Shown: positions 1 to 7,261 of the stretch, piece by piece
Layout: each line of letters begins with the position of its first letter
Position numbering within the stretch: position 1 is the first letter of the stretch
Source of the DNA: a virus
Length of the DNA stretch: 64,000 nt
IMG/VR virus record: IMGVR_UViG_3300021963_000100
Coordinates: 1-64,000 of that record
Direction: 5' to 3' (one strand)
Made by a program: the position numbers and the translations under genes
Notes under the pieces: generated by a model
The model's database searches: none
Seen by the model: only the letters and a program-made list of their open reading frames with translations
Told to the model about the DNA's origin: nothing

Positions 1-306
1 GGTTCATTGTTCACCAAGGAAGATGTACTCAAATTAATTTTGAGCATCGAGGAGACCAAAACCAATATTGACCTTAATGAGTTGACAGAGCGTATTGAGG
101 CCATTATCGATGAGGCTGATGATAGCGAAATCGAGGTTAACTCAAGACGATGTGAGTTCCGTATCGAGAATGGAAACGAAATCTATTTAGATGAGGTTAG
201 TTTCGAAACTGATAGTTGGAAAGATGGCATCAAGCACGAAATCACCCAATTGATCGAGGCTACTGAAAGAGGTGAGGCTTGTCAGTTGGAAGAAGAAGTT
301 GCATAA
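1..306 (+). CDS. Hypothetical protein, 5' end cut by window edge
   Basis: The frame is open from base 1 and stops at TAA 304-306, so the true start lies upstream; a TTG at 7 is only a nominal start. The visible 100 or so residues are acidic and mostly helical, rich in Glu and Asp (for example NELTERIEAIIDEADD), with a more beta-like middle. No family is recognised. It is the first of the run of small plus-strand genes and is followed at once by a hairpin terminator. Confidence 0.75.
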   Translation, partial: GSLFTKEDVLKLILSIEETKTNIDLNELTERIEAIIDEADDSEIEVNSRRCEFRIENGNEIYLDEVSFETDSWKDGIKHEITQLIEATERGEACQLEEEVA

Positions 307-309
307 AGA

Positions 310-337
310 GTGGGGGAAATTTCCCCCATTTTTTTTC
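310..337 (+). terminator. Rho-independent terminator
   Basis: Inverted repeat TGGGGGAAA/TTTCCCCCA at 311-328 followed by a run of T. Confidence 0.85.
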
Positions 338-344
338 ATTAAAA

Positions 345-376
345 TTTGCGAGTTAAATTTATTACACTTACCTTTG
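345..376 (+). promoter_or_regulatory. Bacteroidota-type promoter
   Basis: -33 TTTG at 345-348 and -7 TACCTTTG at 369-376, exactly 20 bp apart; the ATG is at 397 after an A-rich leader without a Shine-Dalgarno site. Confidence 0.9.
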
Positions 377-396
377 TATAGTTAAATCAAAACACA

Positions 397-915
397 ATGA
401 TAAAATCACTTTTCACACAAGAATGTTTATCGGTATCAGTAAACCGATTAAGCCAAGACAACAAATTGCGTTTATGTATCAGTTCGGACTTTTCGGGTTC
501 GGATAGAAAATCGCAGTTGTATGTAAATGAAAATCGTATCGCAGAGAATGTTGAAAGTTTTTGGAAATCTATTAAGACCAAGAACCTATTAGCGATGTCA
601 GTATCGTTCAGCGAAATTGATTGGTACGATGATATGACTGATGTGTACGAAACACCAATTATCCGTATGGAGAGAGGCTTAAAAAAGGCTCGTATTGGTC
701 ACCAAGACCATGGCTCAATACCAAAGGATTGGTCGGTTGATGCGTACTTTACATTCAGCGACACCACAAAGAATACACCGATACTTGAAGTAGTTAAGAG
801 TGCGTTGGGTTCTTACTTTAATAGTGATGCTGAAAAGAAGTTTACCAAAGACCTTAAAGCGTTGCTACAAAAGAAAACGCAGAGGGTGAGTTGGGAAGTT
901 GAGTATGAGTATTAA
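397..915 (+). CDS. Hypothetical protein, 172 aa
   Basis: ATG at 397 lies 20 bp after the -7 box, the standard cassette spacing here. The product is 172 residues, mixed alpha/beta, with no signal peptide or membrane segment and a C-terminal Lys-rich helix (about residues 145-160). No family or catalytic motif is recognised. It is a monocistronic cassette with its own promoter and terminator. The context suggests an early host-interaction gene, which is inference only. Confidence 0.85.
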   Translation: MIKSLFTQECLSVSVNRLSQDNKLRLCISSDFSGSDRKSQLYVNENRIAENVESFWKSIKTKNLLAMSVSFSEIDWYDDMTDVYETPIIRMERGLKKARIGHQDHGSIPKDWSVDAYFTFSDTTKNTPILEVVKSALGSYFNSDAEKKFTKDLKALLQKKTQRVSWEVEYEY

Positions 916-920
916 AATAG

Positions 921-947
921 TGGGGAAAGAAATTTCCCCATTTTTTT
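921..947 (+). terminator. Rho-independent terminator
   Basis: TGGGGAAA/TTTCCCCA stem at 921-940 followed by T7. Confidence 0.85.
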
Positions 948-956
948 GTAATAAAA

Positions 957-988
957 TTTGGTGGTTAAATAAATTATACTTACCTTTG
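957..988 (+). promoter_or_regulatory. Bacteroidota-type promoter
   Basis: TTTG 957-960, 20 bp, TACCTTTG 981-988; serves the ATG at 1008. Confidence 0.9.
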
Positions 989-1007
989 TATCATAAATCA
1001 AAACAAT

Positions 1008-1694
1008 ATGGCAAAAATAGTAATCAGTAATGTAGATTTCCCATTTGACTTGGGATGTCGTGTTCTCAAATTAAAGTACAAAGATGAATGTCCAATGGCT
1101 CAATTAGAGGACTTTTGGAATGACATTGTTCCAGCTTCGTTTAGCGATATTGCATTGTTACCTAACTTGGAACAACGCAGAATTGGTATCGTTCATTTGG
1201 GGATTGATACCATTGTTAAATCGGTTAATCCAAAATTGCTATCAAAGAAAACAATTAAAAAGCAAACCTCTTGGATTAACGAACAAGGTGAATTGGTTGA
1301 GCATAAGTTCAATGACACCTATGAGTTGTACGAAGTTGATGGCGAAGTGTTCAGTCAAGGGATAGAAAATTCTTGGCGTAAAATGGATAATTGCCACTAT
1401 ATTCGTTGCAAGGACACAAGTACGGATAGAGAGTATCTTATTTGGGTTGATTTGCAGTCAGTATATCGTACAAACGAATTGGGTGATATGTGGAATTGGG
1501 ATAAGAGTAAGATTAACGCTACCCAATGTATTGCTTGGACTATTCAAACCAATGTACCAATCGGTAAGATTGACAAAATCATTCGTCAAGGTGATTGCGT
1601 TATGATTAAACCAAAAGGTAAGTATGAGCCTTTGAGTACGGCAAGACACCTAACCGAAAAAGAATATCTTAATTTACTTGTTGCAGAAAGTTAA
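1008..1694 (+). CDS. Hypothetical phage protein, 228 aa
   Basis: Start ATG 1008 lies 19 bp past the -7 box. The 228-residue product is soluble with no signal peptide. The stretch LGIDTIVKSVNPKLLSKKT (about residues 65-83) and the following DTYELYEVDGEVF resemble conserved hypothetical phage proteins I have seen, but I cannot name a family. It is the largest gene of the first 6 kb. No terminator follows; the next promoter starts within 10 bp of the stop. Confidence 0.85.
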   Translation: MAKIVISNVDFPFDLGCRVLKLKYKDECPMAQLEDFWNDIVPASFSDIALLPNLEQRRIGIVHLGIDTIVKSVNPKLLSKKTIKKQTSWINEQGELVEHKFNDTYELYEVDGEVFSQGIENSWRKMDNCHYIRCKDTSTDREYLIWVDLQSVYRTNELGDMWNWDKSKINATQCIAWTIQTNVPIGKIDKIIRQGDCVMIKPKGKYEPLSTARHLTEKEYLNLLVAES

Positions 1695-1701
1695 GATAAA
1701 A

Positions 1702-1733
1702 TTTGCAAGTTAAATTTATTACACTTATCTTTG
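1702..1733 (+). promoter_or_regulatory. Bacteroidota-type promoter
   Basis: TTTG 1702-1705, 20 bp, TATCTTTG 1726-1733; serves the ATG at 1754. Confidence 0.9.
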
Positions 1734-1753
1734 TATCATAAAATCATTACACA

Positions 1754-2020
1754 ATGAAAAAATCGTTAAAAAAGCACACATTGTTGGTTGGTGAGGGTAT
1801 CAATCAGCACACACTCTACGGAAGTTTCTCTATGGATACTGATGTAGTAGATTTCCACGAAATAACTATCAAAGAAGATAGTGAGTTGAAACACGAAAAG
1901 CCGAATGGTGCGTGGAGTAACGAACACAAAACTTTGAAAGTTGATAAAGGTGATTGGGTTATGGGTAAGCAAGTTGAGTACAACCCATTCAACCAACAAG
2001 TAACACGAATTTGGGATTAG
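1754..2020 (+). CDS. Hypothetical protein, 88 aa
   Basis: An 88-residue soluble protein with a basic N-terminus (MKKSLKKHTLL) and predicted beta-rich body. No family is recognised. It occupies a single-gene cassette with promoter upstream and hairpin terminator downstream. Confidence 0.8.
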   Translation: MKKSLKKHTLLVGEGINQHTLYGSFSMDTDVVDFHEITIKEDSELKHEKPNGAWSNEHKTLKVDKGDWVMGKQVEYNPFNQQVTRIWD

Positions 2021-2022
2021 TT

Positions 2023-2050
2023 AAAGGGGAAAGAAATTTCCCCTTTTTTA
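2023..2050 (+). terminator. Rho-independent terminator
   Basis: AAAGGGGAAA/TTTCCCCTTT inverted repeat with trailing T-run. Confidence 0.85.
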
Positions 2051-2058
2051 TAGTAAAA

Positions 2059-2090
2059 TTTGCAGGTTAAATTTATTGTATGTACATTTG
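2059..2090 (+). promoter_or_regulatory. Bacteroidota-type promoter
   Basis: TTTG 2059-2062, 20 bp, TACATTTG 2083-2090; serves the ATG at 2111. An in-frame ATG at 2060 lies inside the promoter and is not used. Confidence 0.9.
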
Positions 2091-2110
2091 TACTATCAAA
2101 ACAAAACACA

Positions 2111-2530
2111 ATGGCAAATCCTTTAATTCATTCAAAAAGTTCAGTTAAGCGTTGGGGTGGTAAAGTAGAAGATTACTTGGCAATCCACGAACTGATTGAT
2201 AGTCCGAAAGCGACTATGAACAACAATTCAGCGAGGTTATTAACACATAACACTTGGTTCGCTTACACTATTGTTCCAAAGATATTCGGTTACAATATAA
2301 CCAATTCGGATGGAAAAAGTGTTGATGTGGTTGATATTGCTATGTTGCACATATTGGAAGATTTCCGTATGAAGTTCGTACCAACGCCACAAGATTATCT
2401 TAAACACTTGGAAGTGCAAGAGTGGATGTGCAACGGAGTTAAATTAGTTGAAAACCCCGAAGCGATTGAAACTGCAAATCTTTTCTTGGAAAAATTAAGA
2501 AAAGAAAATGAAGAAAAGTTTGCGAGTTAA
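2111..2530 (+). CDS. DUF6915-like protein, 139 aa
   Basis: The start was moved to ATG 2111 because the longer frame begins inside the promoter. The N-terminus NPLIHSKSSVKRWGGKVEDY followed by IHELIDSPKA, then NSDGKSVDV and a proline-containing C-terminal segment, matches from memory a family of small phage and bacterial proteins with the pattern 'HPLIHAkSS...GGkpeDYl.IH.wfDesKa', which I believe is catalogued as DUF6915. Function is unknown. The last codons (encoding FAS and the stop) double as the -33 box of the next promoter. Confidence 0.75.
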   Translation: MANPLIHSKSSVKRWGGKVEDYLAIHELIDSPKATMNNNSARLLTHNTWFAYTIVPKIFGYNITNSDGKSVDVVDIAMLHILEDFRMKFVPTPQDYLKHLEVQEWMCNGVKLVENPEAIETANLFLEKLRKENEEKFAS

Positions 2531-2550
2531 ATTTATTACACTTATCTTTG
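2519..2550 (+). promoter_or_regulatory. Bacteroidota-type promoter overlapping a coding end
   Basis: TTTG 2519-2522 lies inside the last codons of the upstream gene; 20 bp later TATCTTTG 2543-2550. The ATG follows at 2570. Confidence 0.88.
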
Positions 2551-2569
2551 TATCATAAATCAAAACAAT

Positions 2570-3211
2570 ATGCAAGAAATAATTAAAAAATGGAACGAGG
2601 CTAACATTTCATACGCTGAATTTCAGTTCAGTTGTGGTGGTGATAGTATGAACGACACCTCACTATCATTCTATGATGTAGATGGTAATGTCGTTGATGA
2701 AAGTGGTAACTTGGAAAGTTACTTTGAAGATGAGGTGTATAAAAATGTTCAGTTCTACGAAGCATCCGATGGACACTATATTGGTGAAAGTGGTTGTGTT
2801 CGTATTGAATTGTCTGATGAGGGTGATGAGTTTTATTACACCAAATCAGCAGAAGCTGAATGGTCGGAAAACAAAAGTGGTGAAGTTTTAGTACCAATTA
2901 CTGATGAGGAATTTAAGATACTTGATGAATACATTTTGGGTATGGCTAATTCAAGTTGGAATGGTGCGAGTGTTGATTACAAAAAAGATTTTATCTTAAC
3001 TGATGAACTTGAAGTTGCTATCAAAGATTTGCAAGATAAATTTGAAAACCACTCATACGATTTCCAACCCGAAACAAGAGGTGAGGTTGAAGATGAGAGC
3101 CACCGATTTAACACAACAAACGAAATGGAGTTTGTTTATGTTGATGGTGTGCGACACTTGAAACTATTTGTTGAGTGTAATTGTATTGAATACACCGATA
3201 GTGAAGATTGA
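2570..3211 (+). CDS. Acidic hypothetical protein, 213 aa
   Basis: A strongly acidic 213-residue protein (many DE-rich stretches such as ELSDEGDEF) with no signal peptide or membrane segment. No family is recognised. The acidity could indicate DNA mimicry or binding to a basic partner, but nothing in the sequence shows this directly. It is a single-gene cassette with its own promoter and terminator. Confidence 0.82.
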   Translation: MQEIIKKWNEANISYAEFQFSCGGDSMNDTSLSFYDVDGNVVDESGNLESYFEDEVYKNVQFYEASDGHYIGESGCVRIELSDEGDEFYYTKSAEAEWSENKSGEVLVPITDEEFKILDEYILGMANSSWNGASVDYKKDFILTDELEVAIKDLQDKFENHSYDFQPETRGEVEDESHRFNTTNEMEFVYVDGVRHLKLFVECNCIEYTDSED

Positions 3212-3236
3212 TTTGTGATTTGATTTTGATAAACAA

Positions 3237-3261
3237 GAGGGGAACGAAAGTTCCCTTTTTT
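3237..3261 (+). terminator. Rho-independent terminator
   Basis: GGGAAC-gaaa-GTTCCC hairpin with a GNRA-type loop and T6 tail. Confidence 0.82.
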
Positions 3262-3270
3262 GTTAATAAT

Positions 3271-3282
3271 TTTCGATCAAAA
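3271..3282 (+). promoter_or_regulatory. Imperfect TTTCGATCGAAA palindrome
   Basis: TTTCGATCAAAA directly abuts the -33 box of the next promoter; one mismatch to the perfect palindrome found at four other places in this region. Confidence 0.55.
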
Positions 3283-3283
3283 A

Positions 3284-3315
3284 TTTGCGAGTTAAATTTA
3301 TTATAAGTATCTTTG
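3284..3315 (+). promoter_or_regulatory. Bacteroidota-type promoter
   Basis: TTTG 3284-3287, 20 bp, TATCTTTG 3308-3315; serves the ATG at 3337. Confidence 0.9.
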
Positions 3316-3336
3316 CACTATCAAAAACAAAACAAC

Positions 3337-3588
3337 ATGGCTAAGTTACCAAAACCAAAATTCTACCAATCGGTACTAAAAGAAATTAAAGGGAATGTAC
3401 TTGATGAGGTATATCCGTTTCATAAAGGGCAAATCACTATGACCGAACGAATGGGTGGTGAGGAAGCCAAATGTCCAGAATGTAGCAACAATGAATGGTA
3501 TCTATTACCAGAAGATAGTGTTGCAGTTAGAGAGGGTGGGAAACCTTATATTGAATGTCTAAATTGTGGATATCAAACACACTTATAA
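3337..3588 (+). CDS. Small zinc-ribbon protein, 83 aa
   Basis: Start set at ATG 3337, because an upstream in-frame ATG lies in the promoter's transcript-start region. The C-terminal half holds CPEC, about 30 residues, then CLNC: two CxxC knuckles typical of a zinc ribbon. The product may bind nucleic acid or a protein partner; no specific family is recognised. It is followed after 2 bp by the next ORF, so the two are co-transcribed. Confidence 0.8.
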   Translation: MAKLPKPKFYQSVLKEIKGNVLDEVYPFHKGQITMTERMGGEEAKCPECSNNEWYLLPEDSVAVREGGKPYIECLNCGYQTHL

Positions 3589-3590
3589 TT

Positions 3591-3824
3591 ATGGCAAAAG
3601 CATTTAAACCTTATGTTCGTTATACGGACGAGAACGGAAAGCAAAAAGGAATAGAGGTATCAACATACGCTGAAGTTAAACGGAGAATGAATTCGTTTAT
3701 GAAAGACAGTTTTGATGAGAATGTTGCGGTCTACCGACACAGACGAGGTGAGTGGGGTGAGTGGTTTGAGTTTTGGTCTAAGGTTGGCAAAACACCTAAG
3801 ATATATAAACAAGGGTGGATGTAA
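3591..3824 (+). CDS. Hypothetical basic protein, 77 aa
   Basis: Start set at ATG 3591, 2 bp after the stop of the zinc-ribbon gene; an upstream in-frame start would overlap that gene. The product is basic and rich in Trp and Tyr near its C-terminus (WGEWFEFWSKVG). Function unknown. It forms a two-gene operon with the zinc-ribbon protein, suggesting a shared job. Confidence 0.75.
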   Translation: MAKAFKPYVRYTDENGKQKGIEVSTYAEVKRRMNSFMKDSFDENVAVYRHRRGEWGEWFEFWSKVGKTPKIYKQGWM

Positions 3825-3841
3825 AAAAAATTGTAATAAAA

Positions 3842-3873
3842 TTTGGTGGTTAAATTTATTGTACTTATCTTTG
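3842..3873 (+). promoter_or_regulatory. Bacteroidota-type promoter
   Basis: TTTG 3842-3845, 20 bp, TATCTTTG 3866-3873; serves the ATG at 3893. Confidence 0.9.
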
Positions 3874-3892
3874 TACCATAAATCAAAACACT

Positions 3893-4258
3893 ATGAACAT
3901 TTATAGAAAAGAAGGTACTTACCTTGTTAGAGAAAAGAAAACCAACACATTTGTTCGTTGGACTGACGGAAAGATATTCTTTGCAGGTAGCAGGGAAGAC
4001 GCTTTACTTGGATTAACTGAAGATGAGTTCGAGGCGTTACGAGTTTGTGATTGTCCCGATGATATCCAAAAGGAATACGAGGAAAGAATCATTGAGTGCA
4101 TTCATAGTGGGGAACTTGAGGTTGAAGACATCTTACCAAAGGAAATTAAGGTTGGGGTTTATTATTACATTGATGATGAGGGTAAACCACAATTTGATAC
4201 TGATGAGATGAGAAATGAATTCGAGGCGTATATAACTGAATTAGAAAAACTATCATAA
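3893..4258 (+). CDS. Acidic hypothetical protein, 121 aa
   Basis: A 121-residue acidic soluble protein starting at ATG 3893, 19 bp after the -7 box. No family is recognised. It is the first gene of a two-gene unit; the next ATG follows the stop by 1 bp, so translational coupling is likely. Confidence 0.8.
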   Translation: MNIYRKEGTYLVREKKTNTFVRWTDGKIFFAGSREDALLGLTEDEFEALRVCDCPDDIQKEYEERIIECIHSGELEVEDILPKEIKVGVYYYIDDEGKPQFDTDEMRNEFEAYITELEKLS

Positions 4259-4259
4259 T

Positions 4260-4469
4260 ATGAACGAGTTAGAACAATTAAAACACCGACTAGCCATGGT
4301 TGAGGACGATCTAAAGGTTATTCGTGCATTCATCTATGAGAATGGATTGGATGAGACATTTCAAAAGCCGACAGGTATGGCAGATGAGTGTTGGACACAC
4401 TTAAATAACATTGAGATTGCTTGTGATTTGTCTAGTGATGAATCATTAACTTGGAAACATTTTTCATAA
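4260..4469 (+). CDS. Hypothetical helical protein, 69 aa
   Basis: Starts 1 bp after the stop of the upstream gene. The N-terminal 25 residues form a likely coiled-coil helix (LEQLKHRLAMVEDDLKVIRA). Function unknown; probably acts with its operon partner. Confidence 0.75.
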   Translation: MNELEQLKHRLAMVEDDLKVIRAFIYENGLDETFQKPTGMADECWTHLNNIEIACDLSSDESLTWKHFS

Positions 4470-4474
4470 TAAAA

Positions 4475-4506
4475 TTTGGTAGTTAAATTTATTATACTTA
4501 CCTTTG
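4475..4506 (+). promoter_or_regulatory. Bacteroidota-type promoter, leaderless transcript
   Basis: TTTG 4475-4478, 20 bp, TACCTTTG 4499-4506. The ATG at 4511 is only 4 bp beyond the -7 box, so the mRNA is probably leaderless. Confidence 0.88.
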
Positions 4507-4510
4507 TAGT

Positions 4511-4726
4511 ATGAAAGAAACAATAAGACAAAAACTAATCAACGCCATCTTTGATATGGCGGGTGATGAGATAGAAACCATTGAGGATGCAAAGAAATTT
4601 GCGAAGATGTCCGATGAGCAATTGGTTGATGAGATTATCAACATAGCTGAATACTATCGCACACAATCAAATAGTGTGGGTGACGATTTTAGAACCTTTA
4701 ATGAGGCACCATATGGAAACGATTAA
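4511..4726 (+). CDS. Hypothetical helical protein, 71 aa
   Basis: A 71-residue, mostly helical protein. ATG 4511 sits 4 bp after the -7 box, unlike the usual 20 bp, so translation probably starts at the mRNA's first bases. The 3' end overlaps the next ORF by 14 bp. No family is recognised. Confidence 0.78.
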   Translation: MKETIRQKLINAIFDMAGDEIETIEDAKKFAKMSDEQLVDEIINIAEYYRTQSNSVGDDFRTFNEAPYGND

Positions 4727-4925
4727 AAGACAAGACGCCATTAATAAATTGGTTGATGATGATATCGATTCATTTGTGACGGGTCATTATGACGGGGATG
4801 ATTCATACGCAGCATCTTTATTAGAGTACGGGCATAAAGGTTATGCTGAATACACTAATGAAGAACTGGCAAGTGAATTATTTGAGCGATTTGATTTCAA
4901 CAAATTTAATGTTATTGAAGATTAA
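4713..4925 (+). CDS. Acidic hypothetical protein, 70 aa
   Basis: I chose ATG 4713 over an earlier in-frame ATG to minimise overlap (14 bp) with the upstream gene. The product is acidic and helical, with no recognised family. It is likely translationally coupled to the preceding leaderless gene. Confidence 0.7.
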   Translation: METIKRQDAINKLVDDDIDSFVTGHYDGDDSYAASLLEYGHKGYAEYTNEELASELFERFDFNKFNVIED

Positions 4926-4937
4926 TTTGTAAAAAAG

Positions 4938-4969
4938 TTTGCAGGTTAAAAAAATTATACTTACCTTTG
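4938..4969 (+). promoter_or_regulatory. Bacteroidota-type promoter
   Basis: TTTG 4938-4941, 20 bp, TACCTTTG 4962-4969; serves the ATG at 4991. Confidence 0.9.
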
Positions 4970-4990
4970 TATTCATAAATCAAAAACAAT

Positions 4991-5554
4991 ATGGGACAGT
5001 ATTACAAACCCGCAATTTTGGGTGAAAACAAAAAAACAGTTAAAGCGTGGGTTTATTCACACGACATTGAGGAAGAATGGACACGTGAAGACGGGTCTGT
5101 ATTCAAATGTGGTTCAGGCCTTAAACTAATGGAACATTCTCGGTTAAAGAATGGTTTTGTTAGGGCGTTCGAAACATTAATCGCTGATAATCCTAAAAGG
5201 GTTGTTTGGGCGGGAGATTATGCAGATGAATGCAAAGGTCGTAAAAGCAATGTATATAGTCGTTGCAAAGATACCGAAAAGGTTATCCCAAACGTACCAA
5301 AAGAAGACGAAGATTATCGTTTCGTAATTAACCACACAAAGAAATGTTATGTGGATAAAACCGAAGTGCCAGATAATGACGGTTGGAGAATTCACCCTTT
5401 ACCACTATTAACTTGCGAGGGCAATGGTCGTGGCGGTGGAGATTACAGAGGTGAAAGTTCCTTAATTGGATTGTGGGCGAGAGATGTAGTTTCTGTTAGT
5501 AACACAGAACCGAAAGAGTTTGAAAAGTTTGAATTCGATTTAGTCGAAGATTAA
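4991..5554 (+). CDS. Conserved hypothetical phage protein (MGQYYKP family), 187 aa
   Basis: The 187-residue product begins MGQYYKPAILGENKKTVKAW and contains YSHD, GLKLMEHS and VVWAGDYADE. This arrangement is familiar from conserved hypothetical proteins of phages and bacteria, but no function is assigned. There is no signal peptide. It carries several Cys and His residues (CKGRK, SRCKD, KKCYVD) that could bind metal, though no clean zinc motif is visible. It sits in a single-gene cassette. Confidence 0.82.
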   Translation: MGQYYKPAILGENKKTVKAWVYSHDIEEEWTREDGSVFKCGSGLKLMEHSRLKNGFVRAFETLIADNPKRVVWAGDYADECKGRKSNVYSRCKDTEKVIPNVPKEDEDYRFVINHTKKCYVDKTEVPDNDGWRIHPLPLLTCEGNGRGGGDYRGESSLIGLWARDVVSVSNTEPKEFEKFEFDLVED

Positions 5555-5583
5555 GAGAATGTACTTGTGTTTTGATTAGGTTA

Positions 5584-5602
5584 GGGGGCGAAAGCCCCTT
5601 TT
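5584..5602 (+). terminator. Rho-independent terminator
   Basis: GGGGC-gaaa-GCCCC hairpin followed by T4. Confidence 0.8.
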
Positions 5603-5614
5603 CCTTTGCATTCA

Positions 5615-5628
5615 TTTTCGATCGAAAA
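5615..5628 (+). promoter_or_regulatory. TTTTCGATCGAAAA palindrome
   Basis: Perfect 14-bp palindrome about 16 bp upstream of the -33 box of the promoter at 5644; candidate operator. Confidence 0.6.
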
Positions 5629-5643
5629 AAAAGTGAATTAAAA

Positions 5644-5675
5644 TTTGCACATTAAATTTATTATACTTACATTTG
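5644..5675 (+). promoter_or_regulatory. Bacteroidota-type promoter
   Basis: TTTG 5644-5647, 20 bp, TACATTTG 5668-5675; serves the ATG at 5697. Confidence 0.9.
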
Positions 5676-5696
5676 TATTCATAAATCAAAAGCAAT

Positions 5697-5891
5697 ATGG
5701 CAACAATTTACAACCAAAGAAAAGTAAGACATTTCGCTATGGAGAAAGTCGATATGGAACGACTTGAAAGAGCAGCGAAGAAATTGCAAGTGCATCCATC
5801 GTGGTTAATTAACCAAGCGGTAAACCTTGCTATTGACAATCCCGAGGCATTGTTCGATAATATGAAAAGAAAATATCGTAACGGCTTGTAG
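5697..5891 (+). CDS. Small RHH-like protein, 64 aa
   Basis: A 64-residue basic protein. The segment MEKVDMERLERAAKKLQVHP, then SWLINQAVNLAID, has the strand-helix-helix layout of ribbon-helix-helix DNA-binding proteins, so it is a candidate small regulator of the cassette promoters (inference). The last codons GGC TTG TAG contain the -33 box of the next promoter, so stop codon and promoter overlap. Confidence 0.75.
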   Translation: MATIYNQRKVRHFAMEKVDMERLERAAKKLQVHPSWLINQAVNLAIDNPEALFDNMKRKYRNGL

Positions 5892-5916
5892 GTTAAATTT
5901 ATTACATCTATCTTTG
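5885..5916 (+). promoter_or_regulatory. Bacteroidota-type promoter overlapping a stop codon
   Basis: CTTG 5885-5888 (inside the upstream gene's last codons), 20 bp, TATCTTTG 5909-5916; serves the ATG at 5935. Confidence 0.85.
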
Positions 5917-5934
5917 TATTCAAATCAAAACACT

Positions 5935-6195
5935 ATGAATATGCTATCTGAATTCGGACACCATTATGAGAATGAGAAGTCAAAAGTATTCAAAACACTA
6001 TGGAGTTGTAGGAATGAACCACAACTAAAAGTGGCTGAAAACTTTTTCATCGTTCTTAAAAACAAGTGGAAAAATGTTATTGATAACAACCAAACCATTA
6101 AGATATTGGTTGATATTGATGAGTTGAAGTTTTACAAAGATATGCAACTACTATTAAGAGAGATGCAATCTAATCACAATTATTTGTTTGTTTGA
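5935..6195 (+). CDS. Hypothetical protein, 86 aa
   Basis: Start set at ATG 5935, 18 bp past the -7 box; the longer frame starts inside the promoter. The product is 86 residues, soluble and mixed alpha/beta. No family is recognised. A hairpin terminator follows. Confidence 0.78.
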   Translation: MNMLSEFGHHYENEKSKVFKTLWSCRNEPQLKVAENFFIVLKNKWKNVIDNNQTIKILVDIDELKFYKDMQLLLREMQSNHNYLFV

Positions 6196-6205
6196 TGAGA
6201 GAAGA

Positions 6206-6232
6206 GGGGGTCTAATTATAGATCCCCTTTTT
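6206..6232 (+). terminator. Rho-independent terminator
   Basis: GGGGTCTA/TAGATCCCC stem with T5. Confidence 0.85.
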
Positions 6233-6242
6233 GTTAATAACT

Positions 6243-6251
6243 TGTGGATAA
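6243..6251 (-). other. DnaA-box-like nonamer
   Basis: TGTGGATAA, the reverse complement of the DnaA-box consensus TTATCCACA, lies between a terminator and the next promoter. Confidence 0.45.
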
Positions 6252-6266
6252 CTCAAGTGGTCAAAA

Positions 6267-6298
6267 TTTGCAGGTTAAATTTAATACACCGACATTTG
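6267..6298 (+). promoter_or_regulatory. Bacteroidota-type promoter, variant -7
   Basis: TTTG 6267-6270, 20 bp, GACATTTG 6291-6298 (G in place of the first T); serves the ATG at 6319. Confidence 0.75.
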
Positions 6299-6318
6299 CA
6301 TTATTAAATCAAAAGACA

Positions 6319-6591
6319 ATGATAAAAGAAACCGCAATTAGAAAGCAAGAATTGCTTCGCAAACTAAACGCTATCAACGACAAAATGAAAGAGTTGTTGG
6401 GTGAGAAGACTACTCTTATATTTAAAGTTGAGAATGGGGCTATACATCCAGGATTAGCAATACTGAAGGAACAAGCGATTGACTTTGAGGCAATGTTAAT
6501 GAGAGATGAGGTTGATGTAATTAAAAAGGAATACGACTTTATCGCAATGATTGAAGATGCGGGTCTTGACTTTGAAAAAGAAAATTTTTAA
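6319..6591 (+). CDS. Hypothetical helical protein, 90 aa
   Basis: Start set at ATG 6319 because the longer reading frame starts upstream of the promoter. The first 40 residues are a likely coiled-coil helix. No family is recognised. The promoter's -7 box deviates at the first base, as does that of the next gene, so these two may be weaker or differently timed. Confidence 0.78.
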   Translation: MIKETAIRKQELLRKLNAINDKMKELLGEKTTLIFKVENGAIHPGLAILKEQAIDFEAMLMRDEVDVIKKEYDFIAMIEDAGLDFEKENF

Positions 6592-6608
6592 AAATAATTG
6601 TCTTAAAA

Positions 6609-6640
6609 TTTGCAGGTTAAAAAAATTATAGCGACCTTTG
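6609..6640 (+). promoter_or_regulatory. Bacteroidota-type promoter, variant -7
   Basis: TTTG 6609-6612, 20 bp, GACCTTTG 6633-6640; serves the ATG at 6665. Confidence 0.75.
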
Positions 6641-6664
6641 TCTTCTAATCAAAAACAAATAGAT

Positions 6665-7186
6665 ATGCAAAACAAAAAATCTCAAATCATCGCAACTTTA
6701 ATCAAAGATGGCGGTAGTGCTACATTCGCACAAGTTGTAGCGGTAGTTGAACAAAAGATGTTGAAAACCAACAATCCTTTGCGTAACGCAACAATTACCA
6801 AATTGGTAAACTACAATATGTTGCTCAATGCTAACTATCAAAATATGGTAAACAATGCTCGTGTTCGTGAGGGCAAAGAAGCAGATTTTCAAGCAAAAGA
6901 AAATTGGTTTACACCTGTAAATGATAGTTTCAATGGCTCAATCGTTGCAAAGAAAAGTGATATGTCTTGCGAATACCTTAAATTCGCTTGTAACAATGCA
7001 CAAACCGAGAAATACTTTGTAAACGGAATTGAAGCGACTGAAAGCGAATTGGAAACAATCAAGCAGTTCAAACAAAAACCGAGCAAAGCAGTTAATCAAG
7101 GTCTTGAAAATGATGTGGTAATTCGCACAATCAAGATTGAAGGAATTGAAGAAATCAAATGTGGTGAGAAACTTATCTTCGGATAA
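6665..7186 (+). CDS. Conserved phage protein, first paralogue, 173 aa
   Basis: Start set at ATG 6665 (MQNKKSQIIATLIKDGGSAT). The product is a soluble basic 173-residue protein. It is a clear paralogue of the product of 13923-14450: most residues match over the whole length, including NKKSQI, EQKMLK, NPLRNA, NYQNMVNNA, KENWFTPVND and the C-terminus KCGE.LIFG. The helical N-terminal half, rich in Asn and Lys, could bind nucleic acid, but no family is recognised. The DNA has diverged at synonymous sites while the downstream hairpin is identical in both copies. Confidence 0.85.
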   Translation: MQNKKSQIIATLIKDGGSATFAQVVAVVEQKMLKTNNPLRNATITKLVNYNMLLNANYQNMVNNARVREGKEADFQAKENWFTPVNDSFNGSIVAKKSDMSCEYLKFACNNAQTEKYFVNGIEATESELETIKQFKQKPSKAVNQGLENDVVIRTIKIEGIEEIKCGEKLIFG

Positions 7187-7216
7187 GTTTTTCATACACA
7201 AATAATTTAACAAGAA

Positions 7217-7251
7217 GTTATCCACACTAACAATGTGGGTAACTTTTTTTG
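7217..7251 (+). terminator. Terminator hairpin containing a DnaA-box nonamer
   Basis: GTTATCCACA, loop, TGTGGGTAAC, then T8. The left arm contains TTATCCACA at 7218-7226. The same hairpin recurs at 14482-14514 after the paralogous gene. Confidence 0.85.
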
Positions 7252-7261
7252 TTTATAGCCA

